Notes: generated by a model not told the origin, from the sequence alone. Positions 37,564 through 46,388 are shown, counted from the stretch's first letter. The stretch: DNA of 64,000 nucleotides from Bacteroidia bacterium (GCA_033391075.1 JAWPMV010000005.1:124001-188000); one strand, 5' to 3'. Numbers and translations: made by a program.

Positions 37564-38690
37564 GAATATTCTTTTTCAGTTTGAAGGTAATGTCTGATAG
37601 CATCCATATCGGGTTCAACTCCTAATCCTTTCCCTTCCGGGAGATAGACATAGGGAGGCTCTATTTTCAGGGGTTCTTTCAACAAATCATGGCTACGTAT
37701 CAATCGACCAAATATATCTCCAGGCCAAATACAAGATTCTGCTGCCGCACAGGAATGCACATACATGGCTTCAAGAATTCCCAGGTCTATCTCCGATCCA
37801 TGCCAGGAAGGAAGACCTGCTGCATGGGCAATATGGTCGAGTCTTTGGAAGTTGGCCAGACCGCCATTGAAGTTGAAACCGTCAACAGCTGCATGTTGAA
37901 TGGTTTGTATGCTGTCTTTGATTCTTTGGCCGTGAAGGATGTAGGGCAATGAAACGTGCAGGACAATGGGAACCGAGCTAAAATTGCGCAATCTTGCATA
38001 TTCGTCCAACATCCATCTGGGTAAGGGATCTTCCAGACAAAGCACATTGCCCACCTCTGCCAAAGCAGCAGCTCGCTTACGCACTTCTCCCGGATATAGC
38101 CAACGTTCATTGGGGTCGAGTATGACCTGCATGCCAGGAGCTGCTTCATGTATCGCTTTACACCAGGCTTCTACATCATCGTCCAAATCTGTTTTGAATT
38201 TCACACAGTCATAGCCTTGCTCCGCAAAGCCTTTCGCCAAATCTCCAATTTCCCCTAACTCCCGATGACTGGACCAGGCTCCTACACGAATCTTCTCTTG
38301 CACAGGCCCTCCCAGTAGATCAACGACCCTCAAATTATGGGCCTTTGCATAAGCATCCCAAATCGCGCATTCAAAACCATCGTATTCCCGGCAAAAAGTA
38401 AAGGGAAGTTTCTGTAAGCTTAAATTTCGGATATCCTGTCCAAGCAAAATATCTATGATACTTTCTAGCTGCTTCCAATTATGATCCCGGTACAATTCTC
38501 CCCAACCGACAATTCCATTATCCAATTCCATCCTAAGGATCAGCTTGGGAAGTTCATCAAACTGCAAACTCCAGCCGGATTTAGCGCCTACTGGCAGTTT
38601 ATGCAAGGGTTTGTTGATGGTCTTGCTTTGAATACTGCCTGGATGAGCAGGAACAATGACCTCATAGCAATTGAAGCGCTTTATCTTCAT
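37560..38690 (-). CDS. Enolase-superfamily protein, mandelate racemase/dehydratase type, atypical active site
   Basis: 376 residues from ATG 38690, chosen because an earlier in-frame ATG would run back into the upstream SDR gene. The capping domain and barrel are intact. The first-acid KxK motif is present (VKFKTD, Lys 164 and 166), as are two metal ligands, ILDPNERW (Asp 192) and LEDP (Glu 220), and the barrel His (SWHG, His 297). By comparison with mandelate-racemase-group dehydratases, the third metal Glu is replaced (PIVLHVS where PxxTGE is usual) and the Asp of the His-Asp dyad is Asn 275 (GFNFNGG). Dehydratase or epimerase function is therefore uncertain. L-fuconate dehydratase is possible by context but the usual residues argue against assuming it. 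Confidence 0.8.
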   Translation of the reverse strand: MKIKRFNCYEVIVPAHPGSIQSKTINKPLHKLPVGAKSGWSLQFDELPKLILRMELDNGIVGWGELYRDHNWKQLESIIDILLGQDIRNLSLQKLPFTFCREYDGFECAIWDAYAKAHNLRVVDLLGGPVQEKIRVGAWSSHRELGEIGDLAKGFAEQGYDCVKFKTDLDDDVEAWCKAIHEAAPGMQVILDPNERWLYPGEVRKRAAALAEVGNVLCLEDPLPRWMLDEYARLRNFSSVPIVLHVSLPYILHGQRIKDSIQTIQHAAVDGFNFNGGLANFQRLDHIAHAAGLPSWHGSEIDLGILEAMYVHSCAAAESCIWPGDIFGRLIRSHDLLKEPLKIEPPYVYLPEGKGLGVEPDMDAIRHYLQTEKEYS

Positions 38691-38700
38691 AGGTGCATGA

Positions 38701-39492
38701 TTATTTTCCTTCAATGAAATCTCGATTATGCAGCATAATGGTCGTTCCGGCATCCACATATAAGGTTTGTCCTGTTACGGATGCGCTCATTTCAGATATA
38801 AGGAAGGCAGCCACATTTCCGCAGTGTCTCGGAAGAATAGGTTCAGGAATGGCTTGCTGATAATTGACAAAATCGGATAGATACTGATCGGGGTCTTCGT
38901 TCCAGTTCTTGATCAGCTCATAATTCTGCTCTGCATGAACCAGACCTGGCCCTAGCGCATTTACCCGTATACCTTCCTTGCCGAGTTCATAAGCCATTCC
39001 TTTGGTCAAACCTTCAACTGCATTTTTAGCACTACAGTAAATCGCAAAACCCGGTTGGGTGGAATAAGCATGGACGGAAGAAATATTGACGATGCTAGCT
39101 CTTTTGCCTTTTCCTATCAATTGCCGCACAAAAGCTCGAGAAACATACCATACGGCTCGGATATCGATACTATATAATCTGTCAAAGTCCTCAGGTTCAG
39201 CCAGATGTGCTTTCTTACTTAAACCAACTCCCGCATTATTTACCAAAGCTGTGATGGTACCCACCTCAGCTGCTATTTGAGCAAACATGGCATCCACTTC
39301 CTCATCTTTGCTGATATCAGCTACAATGGCGAGGGCATTGGGATATTTTTTTGCAGCTTCTTGAGCTTTCTCAGCATCTACATCATTGATGATGAGTCTT
39401 GCTCCCATTTCGGCAAGCACCTCGCAAACTCCTCCTCCCACTCCCCATCCTGCTCCGCCTGTGACAAGTACACTTTGATTAGCTAAGTTCAT
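38701..39492 (-). CDS. SDR family oxidoreductase
   Basis: A 263-residue classical short-chain dehydrogenase. VTGGAGWGVGGGVCEVL is a slightly unusual cofactor loop with extra glycines; NDVDAEKAQ after the second strand carries an Asp that favours NAD. NNAGV, NISSVHAYS and the catalytic YCSAK tetrad are all present. It probably oxidises a sugar acid or hydroxy acid. It lies between the RraA-like gene (20 bases) and the enolase-like gene (10 bases). It could be the 2-keto-3-deoxy-L-fuconate dehydrogenase of the locus, or belong to the separate pathway of this operon. Confidence 0.88.
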   Translation of the reverse strand: MNLANQSVLVTGGAGWGVGGGVCEVLAEMGARLIINDVDAEKAQEAAKKYPNALAIVADISKDEEVDAMFAQIAAEVGTITALVNNAGVGLSKKAHLAEPEDFDRLYSIDIRAVWYVSRAFVRQLIGKGKRASIVNISSVHAYSTQPGFAIYCSAKNAVEGLTKGMAYELGKEGIRVNALGPGLVHAEQNYELIKNWNEDPDQYLSDFVNYQQAIPEPILPRHCGNVAAFLISEMSASVTGQTLYVDAGTTIMLHNRDFIEGK

Positions 39493-39512
39493 GTTGTTTT
39501 GTTTATGAGCGA

Positions 39513-40205
39513 TTACATGATGCCAAATTTTTTAAACGCTTCAACAGCTCCCATTCCATTGATGATGGCTTTTTGCACCAACTTCTCCCCTTCTGCTTTC
39601 TCGATAGCGAGTCGAATGATTTCTTCCTCAGCCTCTTGCGGAATGATGCATACTCCATCCCGATCTCCAAAGACCAAATCCCCTGGCTTGATCTTAACTC
39701 CATTCATTTCAATTGGAACCCGGAAGTCAATCACCTTGCCTCTCGGCCCCTGGTCTTGTGCATAACTGCCATAGGAAAAAGTTGGGAAATTAAGATCTAA
39801 TATGCCATTTGTATCTCGGACATAGCCATCCAGGACGGCACCTGCTGCACCTAGTTTGAGTGCCCTTGTGCTCATGAGTTCGCCCCACAAAGCATAAGTC
39901 GGAGAAGATCCCGTACAGATATATACCTCATGCCTTTTGAGGTCATCCAGTGCCTCCAGCATCAAGCCAAAAGATTTTTGCATAATTGGGTTGACAGAAG
40001 CAGAGGAAATTTCTTCGAAACAATCCGCTTCCAGTACTGGCATAGCACGCCCGACCAAACGCATGTCTGAACGTAAAGGCTGGATTTTAGGACTGAGAAA
40101 TTGATGAAGGAGGCCCAATTTATCCATTACATCTCCGATTACGGCAGAGAATAATTTCTCCTTCATAAGCAGGATGAGCTCTGAATCATTTTTCCAAGCG
40201 TGCAT
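39513..40205 (-). CDS. RraA-like aldolase/decarboxylase family protein
   Basis: 230 residues. The conserved core GELMSTRALKLGAAGAVLDGYVRDTNGI and the later FGDRDGVCIIP match the RraA/HMG aldolase family, including the Arg-Asp pair (VRD) that binds carboxylate substrate and metal. Class II HMG/CHA aldolases cleave 4-hydroxy-2-oxo acids to pyruvate and also decarboxylate oxaloacetate; RraA proper regulates RNase E but lacks the catalytic Asp. The presence of VRDTN and GDRDGV favours an enzyme. First gene after a 190-base gap, so probably the head of its own transcription unit. Confidence 0.85.
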   Translation of the reverse strand: MHAWKNDSELILLMKEKLFSAVIGDVMDKLGLLHQFLSPKIQPLRSDMRLVGRAMPVLEADCFEEISSASVNPIMQKSFGLMLEALDDLKRHEVYICTGSSPTYALWGELMSTRALKLGAAGAVLDGYVRDTNGILDLNFPTFSYGSYAQDQGPRGKVIDFRVPIEMNGVKIKPGDLVFGDRDGVCIIPQEAEEEIIRLAIEKAEGEKLVQKAIINGMGAVEAFKKFGIM

Positions 40206-40395
40206 AGTAGTAGTTTTATATAGCTTTCTCCTGCTTTTTAAGGCAGGACATTTTCTTTTCTGTATCTCTGTACCTTCTTTTCACAAAAAGGCAGCTACAG
40301 ATCATCGGGATTTTTAAGCAAGTCTTCCATTCCTAGCCTTTAACCAAATCCTTAGAGGGAGCGGCAATGAATCTTGAACTTGCTTATACTTAAAG
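40206..40395. other. Probable promoter gap splitting the leftward cluster
   Basis: The largest gap (190 bases) in the 21-kb leftward gene run. Close to the RraA-like start there is a 6-bp TCCTGC/GCAGGA hairpin (40229-40234 and 40243-40248) that would lie in the 5' leader. No coding sequence and no convincing -7 box were found. It likely separates the fucose unit from the downstream operon. Confidence 0.4.
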
Positions 40396-41976
40396 TTAAT
40401 CTTTGCTCATTTCCCCATTGGTCATTCGCCAAATGCCAAGCGGATTAGCACTTTTCAAGGCATCGGGTAAGAGGAAATCAGGAAAATCCTGATAACAAAC
40501 CGGTCTGGCAAATCGATTGATGGCATTGGTTCCTACGGAAGTACTTTGAGGTGCAGTAGTTGCTGGATAGGGTCCCCCATGAACCATAGCATGACAAACC
40601 TCTACGCCTGTCGGATATCCATTGACAATGAGACGGCCGACTTTCCTTTCCAATAAAGCAAAGAGGTCTGCATATTTTCTGAAGTCTTCCTCTGTACCAT
40701 GAACCGTTGCAGTCAAGTGCCCTTCCAGATTTCGGGCAGCTTCCATCATTTCCTCTTTGGAGGAACTTTGGACCAGCAAACTTGAAGGACCAAATACTTC
40801 TTCTGCCCATTCCTGTTTCCCATGAAAATCATTCATTTGGGTGAAGAATACCTGGGACTTTACTCCTGCTGTCGTTGCCGTTTCTTTGCCTGTTGCCAAG
40901 GTTGAAATCTTGCTTTCTCCTGCCAGGGCATTTGCGCCCTTTTCGTAAGCCGATTTAATTCCAGACGTCAACATAGTTCCGGCTTCTATATCTGAAATAC
41001 TGGCTACCAATTCATTTTTGAAGACTTCGGTGCGCGTATTATCGGGCAGGAATACCAGGCCGGGATTGGTACAAAATTGTCCTACCCCCAGATTGATAGA
41101 ACCCGCCAGCGATTTAGCGATATTTTCTGCCTGGGCTTCTATTGCTCCTGGCAAAAGAAATACAGGATTCGTACTTCCCATTTCTGCAAAAACGGGAATA
41201 GGAACCTCTCTTTGATTCGCTATATCAAACAAAGCCTTTCCTCCTCTAAATGAACCCGTAAATCCAATGGCATGGATCAAGGGATGTTTTACCAAATAGC
41301 CCCCTACTTCATGACTTGCTCCCTGAACCATAGAAAATACACCTTCCGGCATACCTGTTTTCTGGGCTGCAGAAATAATCGCTCTTGCCACCAATTCTGA
41401 AGTGCCGGGATGTGCAGGATGACCTTTTACAACAACTGTGCAGCCGGCCGCCAATGCAGAAGCTGTATCTCCACCCGCTACTGAAAAGGCTAAGGGGAAA
41501 TTGCTGGCGCCAAATACTCCTACAGGTCCCAAAGGGCGCATCATATGGCGAATATCAGCTTTAGGAATAGGCTGGCGATCAGGAATTGCTGTTTCTATTC
41601 TGGCATCTACCCATGAACCTTCTCTAACAAGCTTTGCAAAGAGTTTCATTTGGTTCATCGTTCTTCCTCTCTCTCCCTGAATACGACCTTGTGGTAGCGC
41701 TGTTTCGGCCATTGCCCGCTCAACCAAAGTATCTCCTAATGCTAAAATTTCATCTGCTATTTGTTCGAGGAATTTGGCCCTTGCTTCCGGCTGAATATTG
41801 CGATAGGCAGGAAAAGCTTTCTCAGCAGCTTTTACGGCTTCATCCACTTCACTTTCTGTAGCTTCTGAAAATGCCGTTGCTAAATTTTCTCCGCTTTTGG
41901 GATTTATTCCATAGAATTGCTGACTACTTTTTTGGGAAGTCTGATTGCCTATGAATTGAGTACCAAGTAGATCCAT
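40396..41976 (-). CDS. Aldehyde dehydrogenase, 2-oxoglutarate semialdehyde dehydrogenase-like (NADP type)
   Basis: 526 residues, longer than ordinary ALDHs and typical of the group that oxidises alpha-ketoglutarate semialdehyde in pentose, hydroxyproline and sugar-acid pathways. Motifs: GPVGVFGASNFPLAFSVAGG, VVVKGHPAHPGTSE (cofactor Lys), EMGSTNPVFLLPG (catalytic Glu) and GVGQFCTNPGLVF (nucleophile Cys). EEVFGPSSLLV is the usual late motif. It may oxidise a semialdehyde or a lactaldehyde made by the neighbouring route. It lies 12 bases after the kinase gene. Confidence 0.9.
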   Translation of the reverse strand: MDLLGTQFIGNQTSQKSSQQFYGINPKSGENLATAFSEATESEVDEAVKAAEKAFPAYRNIQPEARAKFLEQIADEILALGDTLVERAMAETALPQGRIQGERGRTMNQMKLFAKLVREGSWVDARIETAIPDRQPIPKADIRHMMRPLGPVGVFGASNFPLAFSVAGGDTASALAAGCTVVVKGHPAHPGTSELVARAIISAAQKTGMPEGVFSMVQGASHEVGGYLVKHPLIHAIGFTGSFRGGKALFDIANQREVPIPVFAEMGSTNPVFLLPGAIEAQAENIAKSLAGSINLGVGQFCTNPGLVFLPDNTRTEVFKNELVASISDIEAGTMLTSGIKSAYEKGANALAGESKISTLATGKETATTAGVKSQVFFTQMNDFHGKQEWAEEVFGPSSLLVQSSSKEEMMEAARNLEGHLTATVHGTEEDFRKYADLFALLERKVGRLIVNGYPTGVEVCHAMVHGGPYPATTAPQSTSVGTNAINRFARPVCYQDFPDFLLPDALKSANPLGIWRMTNGEMSKD

Positions 41977-41988
41977 GTGTAGATTTCT

Positions 41989-43065
41989 TTATATATATTT
42001 TTGAATAATCTCTGTGAGTTCTTTTTCCTCGGCTAATATACGCTTACAAAGGTATAATTGGGCCTTTGCGCGCTGAAGATTTTGGCCGGCGAAGTGGGTT
42101 TTATAATAAATGTCTCCCTCTAGGTAATCAGTGAGGAATCGAATGCCCATCAAGTAAGCAAATAAAGCCCCGGAAACTGCCAGCAATTCGATTTCCTTTT
42201 CGCCTAAACTTTCCCGAGTCTCAGCTAAAAAACCAGCAGCGAAAGCTTCAAAGCGTTCCATATCCAACACTATCTTTTCCAAATCTTCTTCATCTTCCGG
42301 AGCGGTGCAGACTGTGGTTCTGATTCCATCTCCAAAATCATAATGCACATAGCCCGGCATGACTGTATCCAGATCGATAACACATCGACCCTTACCTCTT
42401 TTCGTCAGAAGCACATTATTGAATTTGGTATCATTGTGGGTAACCCGCATGGGTATGAGCCCTTGCTCTCCTGCCTTCTGAATTCGGGATACACTTTCTG
42501 TAACCGAAAAAGCATAATCAATGAGCTCTTTACATTCCTTTACCCTATTCACTTTATCCTCCTCAACAGCTACCCTAAGATTTCTTATTCGAAAGCCGAC
42601 ATGATGAAAATCAGGAATGGTATCAACCAGCTTTTCAACCGGAAAATCCGCCAGGCTTCGCATAAATATCCCAAAGGAACGGGCTCCTTCAAATATTTGT
42701 TCAGGGGTTTCTGCAATATCATAGGAAATCAGTTCACTTTTGAAATCAAACATTCGCCAATAACATCCTTCTGAATCTCTGACAAAGGGTTTGCCCTTTA
42801 TACTTAAGATTACTTCCAGACTTTCCTGATCACTCTCTTTAGCAAAAACCTCCTCAAGATGCTGACAAACCAAATGGATATTGTTCATCATCCCATCCAC
42901 ATCTTTGAAGATATGATGGTTGATCTTTTGGAGCAGGTAGTCTTTGCCGCAGGTGTCTTTATTTATTAGGCGAAAAGTTTCATTGATGTGCCCGCTACCA
43001 AAAGGAAGAGCTTCTTTTATCTCTCCCTTGATCTGAAAACAGTTGATCAATGATTTTATATCCAT
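41989..43065 (-). CDS. Sugar kinase of the phosphotransferase (APH) fold, NahK-like
   Basis: 358 residues. FGSGHINETFRLI near the N-terminus and LLQKINHHIFKDVDGMMNNI resemble N-acetylhexosamine 1-kinase (NahK), which phosphorylates GlcNAc or GalNAc at C1. The catalytic loop is RVTHNDTKFNNVLL (HNDxxxxN) and the metal Asp is in VIDLDTVMPGYVHYDFGDGIR, both in close agreement with NahK-type sequences. Such kinases in Bacteroidota often sit with sulfatases and esterases in glycan clusters. Substrate inferred, not proven. Confidence 0.82.
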   Translation of the reverse strand: MDIKSLINCFQIKGEIKEALPFGSGHINETFRLINKDTCGKDYLLQKINHHIFKDVDGMMNNIHLVCQHLEEVFAKESDQESLEVILSIKGKPFVRDSEGCYWRMFDFKSELISYDIAETPEQIFEGARSFGIFMRSLADFPVEKLVDTIPDFHHVGFRIRNLRVAVEEDKVNRVKECKELIDYAFSVTESVSRIQKAGEQGLIPMRVTHNDTKFNNVLLTKRGKGRCVIDLDTVMPGYVHYDFGDGIRTTVCTAPEDEEDLEKIVLDMERFEAFAAGFLAETRESLGEKEIELLAVSGALFAYLMGIRFLTDYLEGDIYYKTHFAGQNLQRAKAQLYLCKRILAEEKELTEIIQKYI

Positions 43066-43079
43066 CTGAAAACGTGTTG

Positions 43080-43140
43080 GTGTGTTGGCGTGTTGGAGTT
43101 GAATCGAAGATTGACGCCGTACTCCAAAGCGCCAATACGT
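43080..43140. repeat. Imperfect intergenic inverted repeat
   Basis: GTGTTGGCGTGTTGGAGT-like sequence at 43080-43099 pairs with ACTCCAAAGCGCCAATACGT at 43121-43140 (15 of 20 positions) across 21 bases. It lies between the esterase stop at 43141 and the kinase start at 43065, so it fills almost the whole gap inside a co-directional gene pair, like an mRNA-stabilising hairpin or degenerate dispersed repeat. Confidence 0.5.
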
Positions 43141-44748
43141 TTATTCTAAGTGTTTAAGCAATTCCTCTGCGAATCTTTTTCCTAATTCTAATTGTCCTTC
43201 GGTATTATAATGGACTTCGTCTTTATTCTTTGCCAAACCTTCTGTTTCGATCATATAAACAGCCTCCATTTCATCTGCAATCCTTCTTTGGGCTTCATTT
43301 ACAATATCAAGTGCCGCATACCTTTCAATTGGCGGATTGACCCGGGCAAAAATAATCGGAAGTTTTTCTTCTCCCAGTCTTTTTCTGACTTCTTCTATAA
43401 ACTTTTTGAAATTGACATAATAATCCTTTCCAGCTTCTGGAATACGGGCATCCCGCTCTCCTTGCATCCAGAGTAAAGCCTTGACCTCAGGATCATGTAA
43501 ATTTCGTATGCTATCGATGTAGTGGAAGAAGGTTTTGAACATATTCCCAAAGCGTTCATTGCCTGTGATTTTGGCCTTTTCCTCCGAATATTCAGGTGCC
43601 CAATCCAGGAGGGAAGATCCTCCTATGGCATATTTCAGAAAGAATACAGGCTGATGATGAATGGGCATTCGGGTGGACATTTCCTTGATCAGGCTTTTTT
43701 CCGGTCCAAATTTCTTTACAATGATGTCCCCATTCCCATTCATCCCATAGTTGAGGTAATGCATATCCATTGGATAGGATTCCTGGGCTTCATAGATCCC
43801 CTGTCCAACCATGTTGGACTGTCCGCCCATTAGAATCAACATAGGCTCAGGCGAAGCAGATTTTACCGTATCTCCTCGGATATAGCCCACATATTTCCGC
43901 CAGGCGACAGATCGGATATCACGTTTGGATGCGATTGACAAAAACAGGGGATCTTTGCTGAAATCTGCTTCTTTAAGCCCTTTCGTATTGTCCATATTTA
44001 CTCCCAAAGATTCCGCAATTATCCGAGCCATGAGTAGATGTCCTTCCCTGCTGGGATGTATTCCATCCTGTGCATAGCTGAAATTTGCCTTTTCTTTTCT
44101 CTTTTCGGCTATTCGCTCATTCATTTTCGAATGAAGATCAATCAGTTGAAGTTTCTCTCCGGACAAGCTATTGAGATAATCTACATAATCTCCCAAGACC
44201 TGGTCGTAATCCTCAAAGGGCGTTTTATATCCAAATTCAGCTGCGTCTTTAGCGACAAGTCGACTCCTAATCGGGAGTTTGTCAAAGGGAGGAGGACTGA
44301 TTAACACCAATTCTGCTCCCCGGGCAGCTACTTTTTCTCTTAAATCCTGGATACCTGATTGAAAAGCTTGCATTCGATCATGGGACTGGGGATGATAAAT
44401 CCCATCATTCATCCCATAACAGGCAAATACTACGTCTGGCTGAATCTCTGTCAATGCTCTCTCCAATCTTTCCTTCAAACAAGGTCGGGGAAAGGGATGA
44501 TCGGGCTCCGTCAGGCAAGAAACTGTTTCACTGGATAAACCAATGCTGATTATGTCTGTCTCTAGCTCCGGATAATTCTTTTCCAGGATATAGCTGAGGT
44601 AATCCACATAATAGCCCGCTTGGGTAATGCTATTGCCAAGAATGAGAACCTTTTTATCCTTGAAATAGCGGTCTATCGGATCTTGTTTGTCCTGACAGGA
44701 AAAGAGAAGGACTGACAGGATCAGAATCAGGGAAACGTAATTTTTCAT
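43141..44748 (-). CDS. Two-domain carbohydrate esterase: SGNH/GDSL hydrolase plus sialate O-acetylesterase-like domain
   Basis: A lipoprotein of 535 residues (MKNYVSLILILSVLLFSC, Cys 18; an ATG four codons upstream is also possible). Residues about 32-245 form an SGNH esterase: KKVLILGNSITQAGYY with catalytic Ser 40, ACYGMNDG for block III, and DGIHPSREGH for the Asp/His pair. Residues about 295-535 form a second esterase of the SASA (DUF303) family: MLILMGGQSNMVGQG with its Ser, LLWMQGERDA and IIFARVNP. Both classes remove acetyl groups from sugars. Two esterases in one protein imply a heavily O-acetylated substrate. It sits between a sulfatase and the NahK-like kinase. Confidence 0.88.
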   Translation of the reverse strand: MKNYVSLILILSVLLFSCQDKQDPIDRYFKDKKVLILGNSITQAGYYVDYLSYILEKNYPELETDIISIGLSSETVSCLTEPDHPFPRPCLKERLERALTEIQPDVVFACYGMNDGIYHPQSHDRMQAFQSGIQDLREKVAARGAELVLISPPPFDKLPIRSRLVAKDAAEFGYKTPFEDYDQVLGDYVDYLNSLSGEKLQLIDLHSKMNERIAEKRKEKANFSYAQDGIHPSREGHLLMARIIAESLGVNMDNTKGLKEADFSKDPLFLSIASKRDIRSVAWRKYVGYIRGDTVKSASPEPMLILMGGQSNMVGQGIYEAQESYPMDMHYLNYGMNGNGDIIVKKFGPEKSLIKEMSTRMPIHHQPVFFLKYAIGGSSLLDWAPEYSEEKAKITGNERFGNMFKTFFHYIDSIRNLHDPEVKALLWMQGERDARIPEAGKDYYVNFKKFIEEVRKRLGEEKLPIIFARVNPPIERYAALDIVNEAQRRIADEMEAVYMIETEGLAKNKDEVHYNTEGQLELGKRFAEELLKHLE

Positions 44749-44781
44749 GAATGAATTCATTGATTTGGGCTAATCAGTGTA

Positions 44782-44827
44782 TTAGTGTTGTAGTTTTGAA
44801 GTTTGTAAAAGGGAACTACAACACTAA
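44782..44827. repeat. Perfect 14-bp inverted repeat in intergenic gap
   Basis: TTAGTGTTGTAGTT at 44782-44795 pairs perfectly with AACTACAACACTAA at 44814-44827 across 18 bases. It occupies the gap between the upstream sulfatase stop and the esterase start. Without a clear leftward T run it is more likely an mRNA-stabilising or REP-like hairpin than a strict terminator. Confidence 0.6.
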
Positions 44828-44845
44828 AACACAACAACACTTCCT

Positions 44846-46384
44846 CTAGAAAGTCTCGACTTTATACTCCTTCTGCAAGGCCGTCAATTTCTCTTTCAGT
44901 TCCGCGATACGGCTTGCTTGCGATGGATCTCCTATCAGATTTTTCATCTCTCCGGGATCGCTTTCCAAATCGTAGAGCTCCCAGCTATCAATATCCTCAT
45001 AGAAATGAATCAGCTTATAGCGATCTGTCCGAATGCCATAATGCTTCTTCGTGCCATGCTCATTTGGGAATTCATAGTAATGGTAGTAAAGCGCCTCGCG
45101 TATATCCTCCTCTTTCTTTTGAAGTAAAGCTTTGAGGGAAATGCCTTGCATATCTCCGGGGATTTCAACCCCTGCAAAGTCAAGCATAGTCGGCGCATAA
45201 TCGATGTTTTGCACCAACTCCTCAATCTCTCCAGCCTGGAAACCTTTGGGATATCTCATTAGCAAGGGAGTCCGGAAGGACTCTTCATACATAAAGCGCT
45301 TGTCAAACCAACCATGTTCGCCCATATAAAAGCCTTGATCAGAGGTATAAATCACAAGTGTATTTTCGCTCAGGCCCTTTTCATCAAGATAATCCAATAG
45401 ACGACCCACATTATTATCTACCGATTGGACACATTTGAGGTAGTCCTGCATGTAGCGTTGGTATTTCCAAAGAGCCAGTTCTTCCCCTACTCTCTTTTTA
45501 GCCAGAAAATCCTTGATAATCGGATCATAATATTCATTCCAGGCTGTTTTCTGGGCTTCATTCATGCGACCGTACATACGCTCGTAGGCTTTGCGGTATT
45601 TGGTCTTAAGTACTCCTCCCTCATCCAGCATTTTCAAATCGTAAACCAAATCCATATCCCGATCGATTCCCATCACATGCGCAGCGGCAGCTTCTCTTCC
45701 TTCATAGTCATCAAAGTAATTGTCAGGTACTTCAAATTCGACTCCTTCAAATTCATCCAGCAATGAGGTATCAGGCATCCAGATCCGATGGGTTGCTTTG
45801 TGGTGGACGAATAGGGCAAAGGGTTTTTCCTGATCTCTTCCATCCAGCCAGGAAAGGGCTTTATCCGTAATCACATCGGTTACATATCCTTCCGATCTTT
45901 TCCGTTCTCCATTTTCGATAAAGTCGGTATTGTAATAATTGCCCTGACCAATCAGCACCTCATAATGGTCGAAGCCCGTAGGTTTTGAACGCAGATGCCA
46001 TTTTCCGGTGATGGCTGTCTGATAATCAGCCGCTTGCAGCAACTTAGGCAAAGTAACTTGAGAGCTGTCAAAGCGAGTACCATTGTCAAGATGTCCATTG
46101 GTATGGCTGTGTTTACCCGTCAGCATAACGGCTCTACTGGGCGCACAAATAGAATTGCTTACAAAGCTGTTTCGAAAGATGATTCCCTCTTTGCCGATCC
46201 GGTCCAAATTTGGGGTTTGGATAAAACGATCATCATAGGCACTCAAGCTTTGATATGAGTGGTCATCCGTCATGATGAAGAGAATATTGGGTTTTTGATG
46301 TTCTTTTGCAGCAGTAGTTTCCTCTTTCTGACAGGAAAATATACTAAGCAAGATAAGACAACTTATAGCGTGTAGTGGTTTCAT
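44846..46384 (-). CDS. Formylglycine-dependent sulfatase (S1 family), lipoprotein
   Basis: 512 residues with lipoprotein signal (Cys 18 in LLSIFSC). PNILFIMTDDHSYQSLSAY supplies metal Asp 40 and Asp 41; CAPSRAVMLTGKH (80-92) is the canonical CxPSR motif whose Cys becomes formylglycine; GKWHL and the late YTSDQGFYMGEHGWFDK (second metal site) complete the active site. The C-terminal subdomain ends ELYDLESDPGEMKNL, typical of S1. It probably removes sulfate from a fucose- or hexosamine-containing glycan outside the inner membrane. Located 4 bases after the FAH gene. The S1 subfamily number cannot be assigned by eye. Confidence 0.94.
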   Translation of the reverse strand: MKPLHAISCLILLSIFSCQKEETTAAKEHQKPNILFIMTDDHSYQSLSAYDDRFIQTPNLDRIGKEGIIFRNSFVSNSICAPSRAVMLTGKHSHTNGHLDNGTRFDSSQVTLPKLLQAADYQTAITGKWHLRSKPTGFDHYEVLIGQGNYYNTDFIENGERKRSEGYVTDVITDKALSWLDGRDQEKPFALFVHHKATHRIWMPDTSLLDEFEGVEFEVPDNYFDDYEGREAAAAHVMGIDRDMDLVYDLKMLDEGGVLKTKYRKAYERMYGRMNEAQKTAWNEYYDPIIKDFLAKKRVGEELALWKYQRYMQDYLKCVQSVDNNVGRLLDYLDEKGLSENTLVIYTSDQGFYMGEHGWFDKRFMYEESFRTPLLMRYPKGFQAGEIEELVQNIDYAPTMLDFAGVEIPGDMQGISLKALLQKKEEDIREALYYHYYEFPNEHGTKKHYGIRTDRYKLIHFYEDIDSWELYDLESDPGEMKNLIGDPSQASRIAELKEKLTALQKEYKVETF

Positions 46385-46388
46385 AATT

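Noticed and set aside
39513-40205. RraA regulator of RNase E
   Set aside because: The VRD and GDRDG residues and the catabolic operon favour an aldolase/decarboxylase of the same fold.
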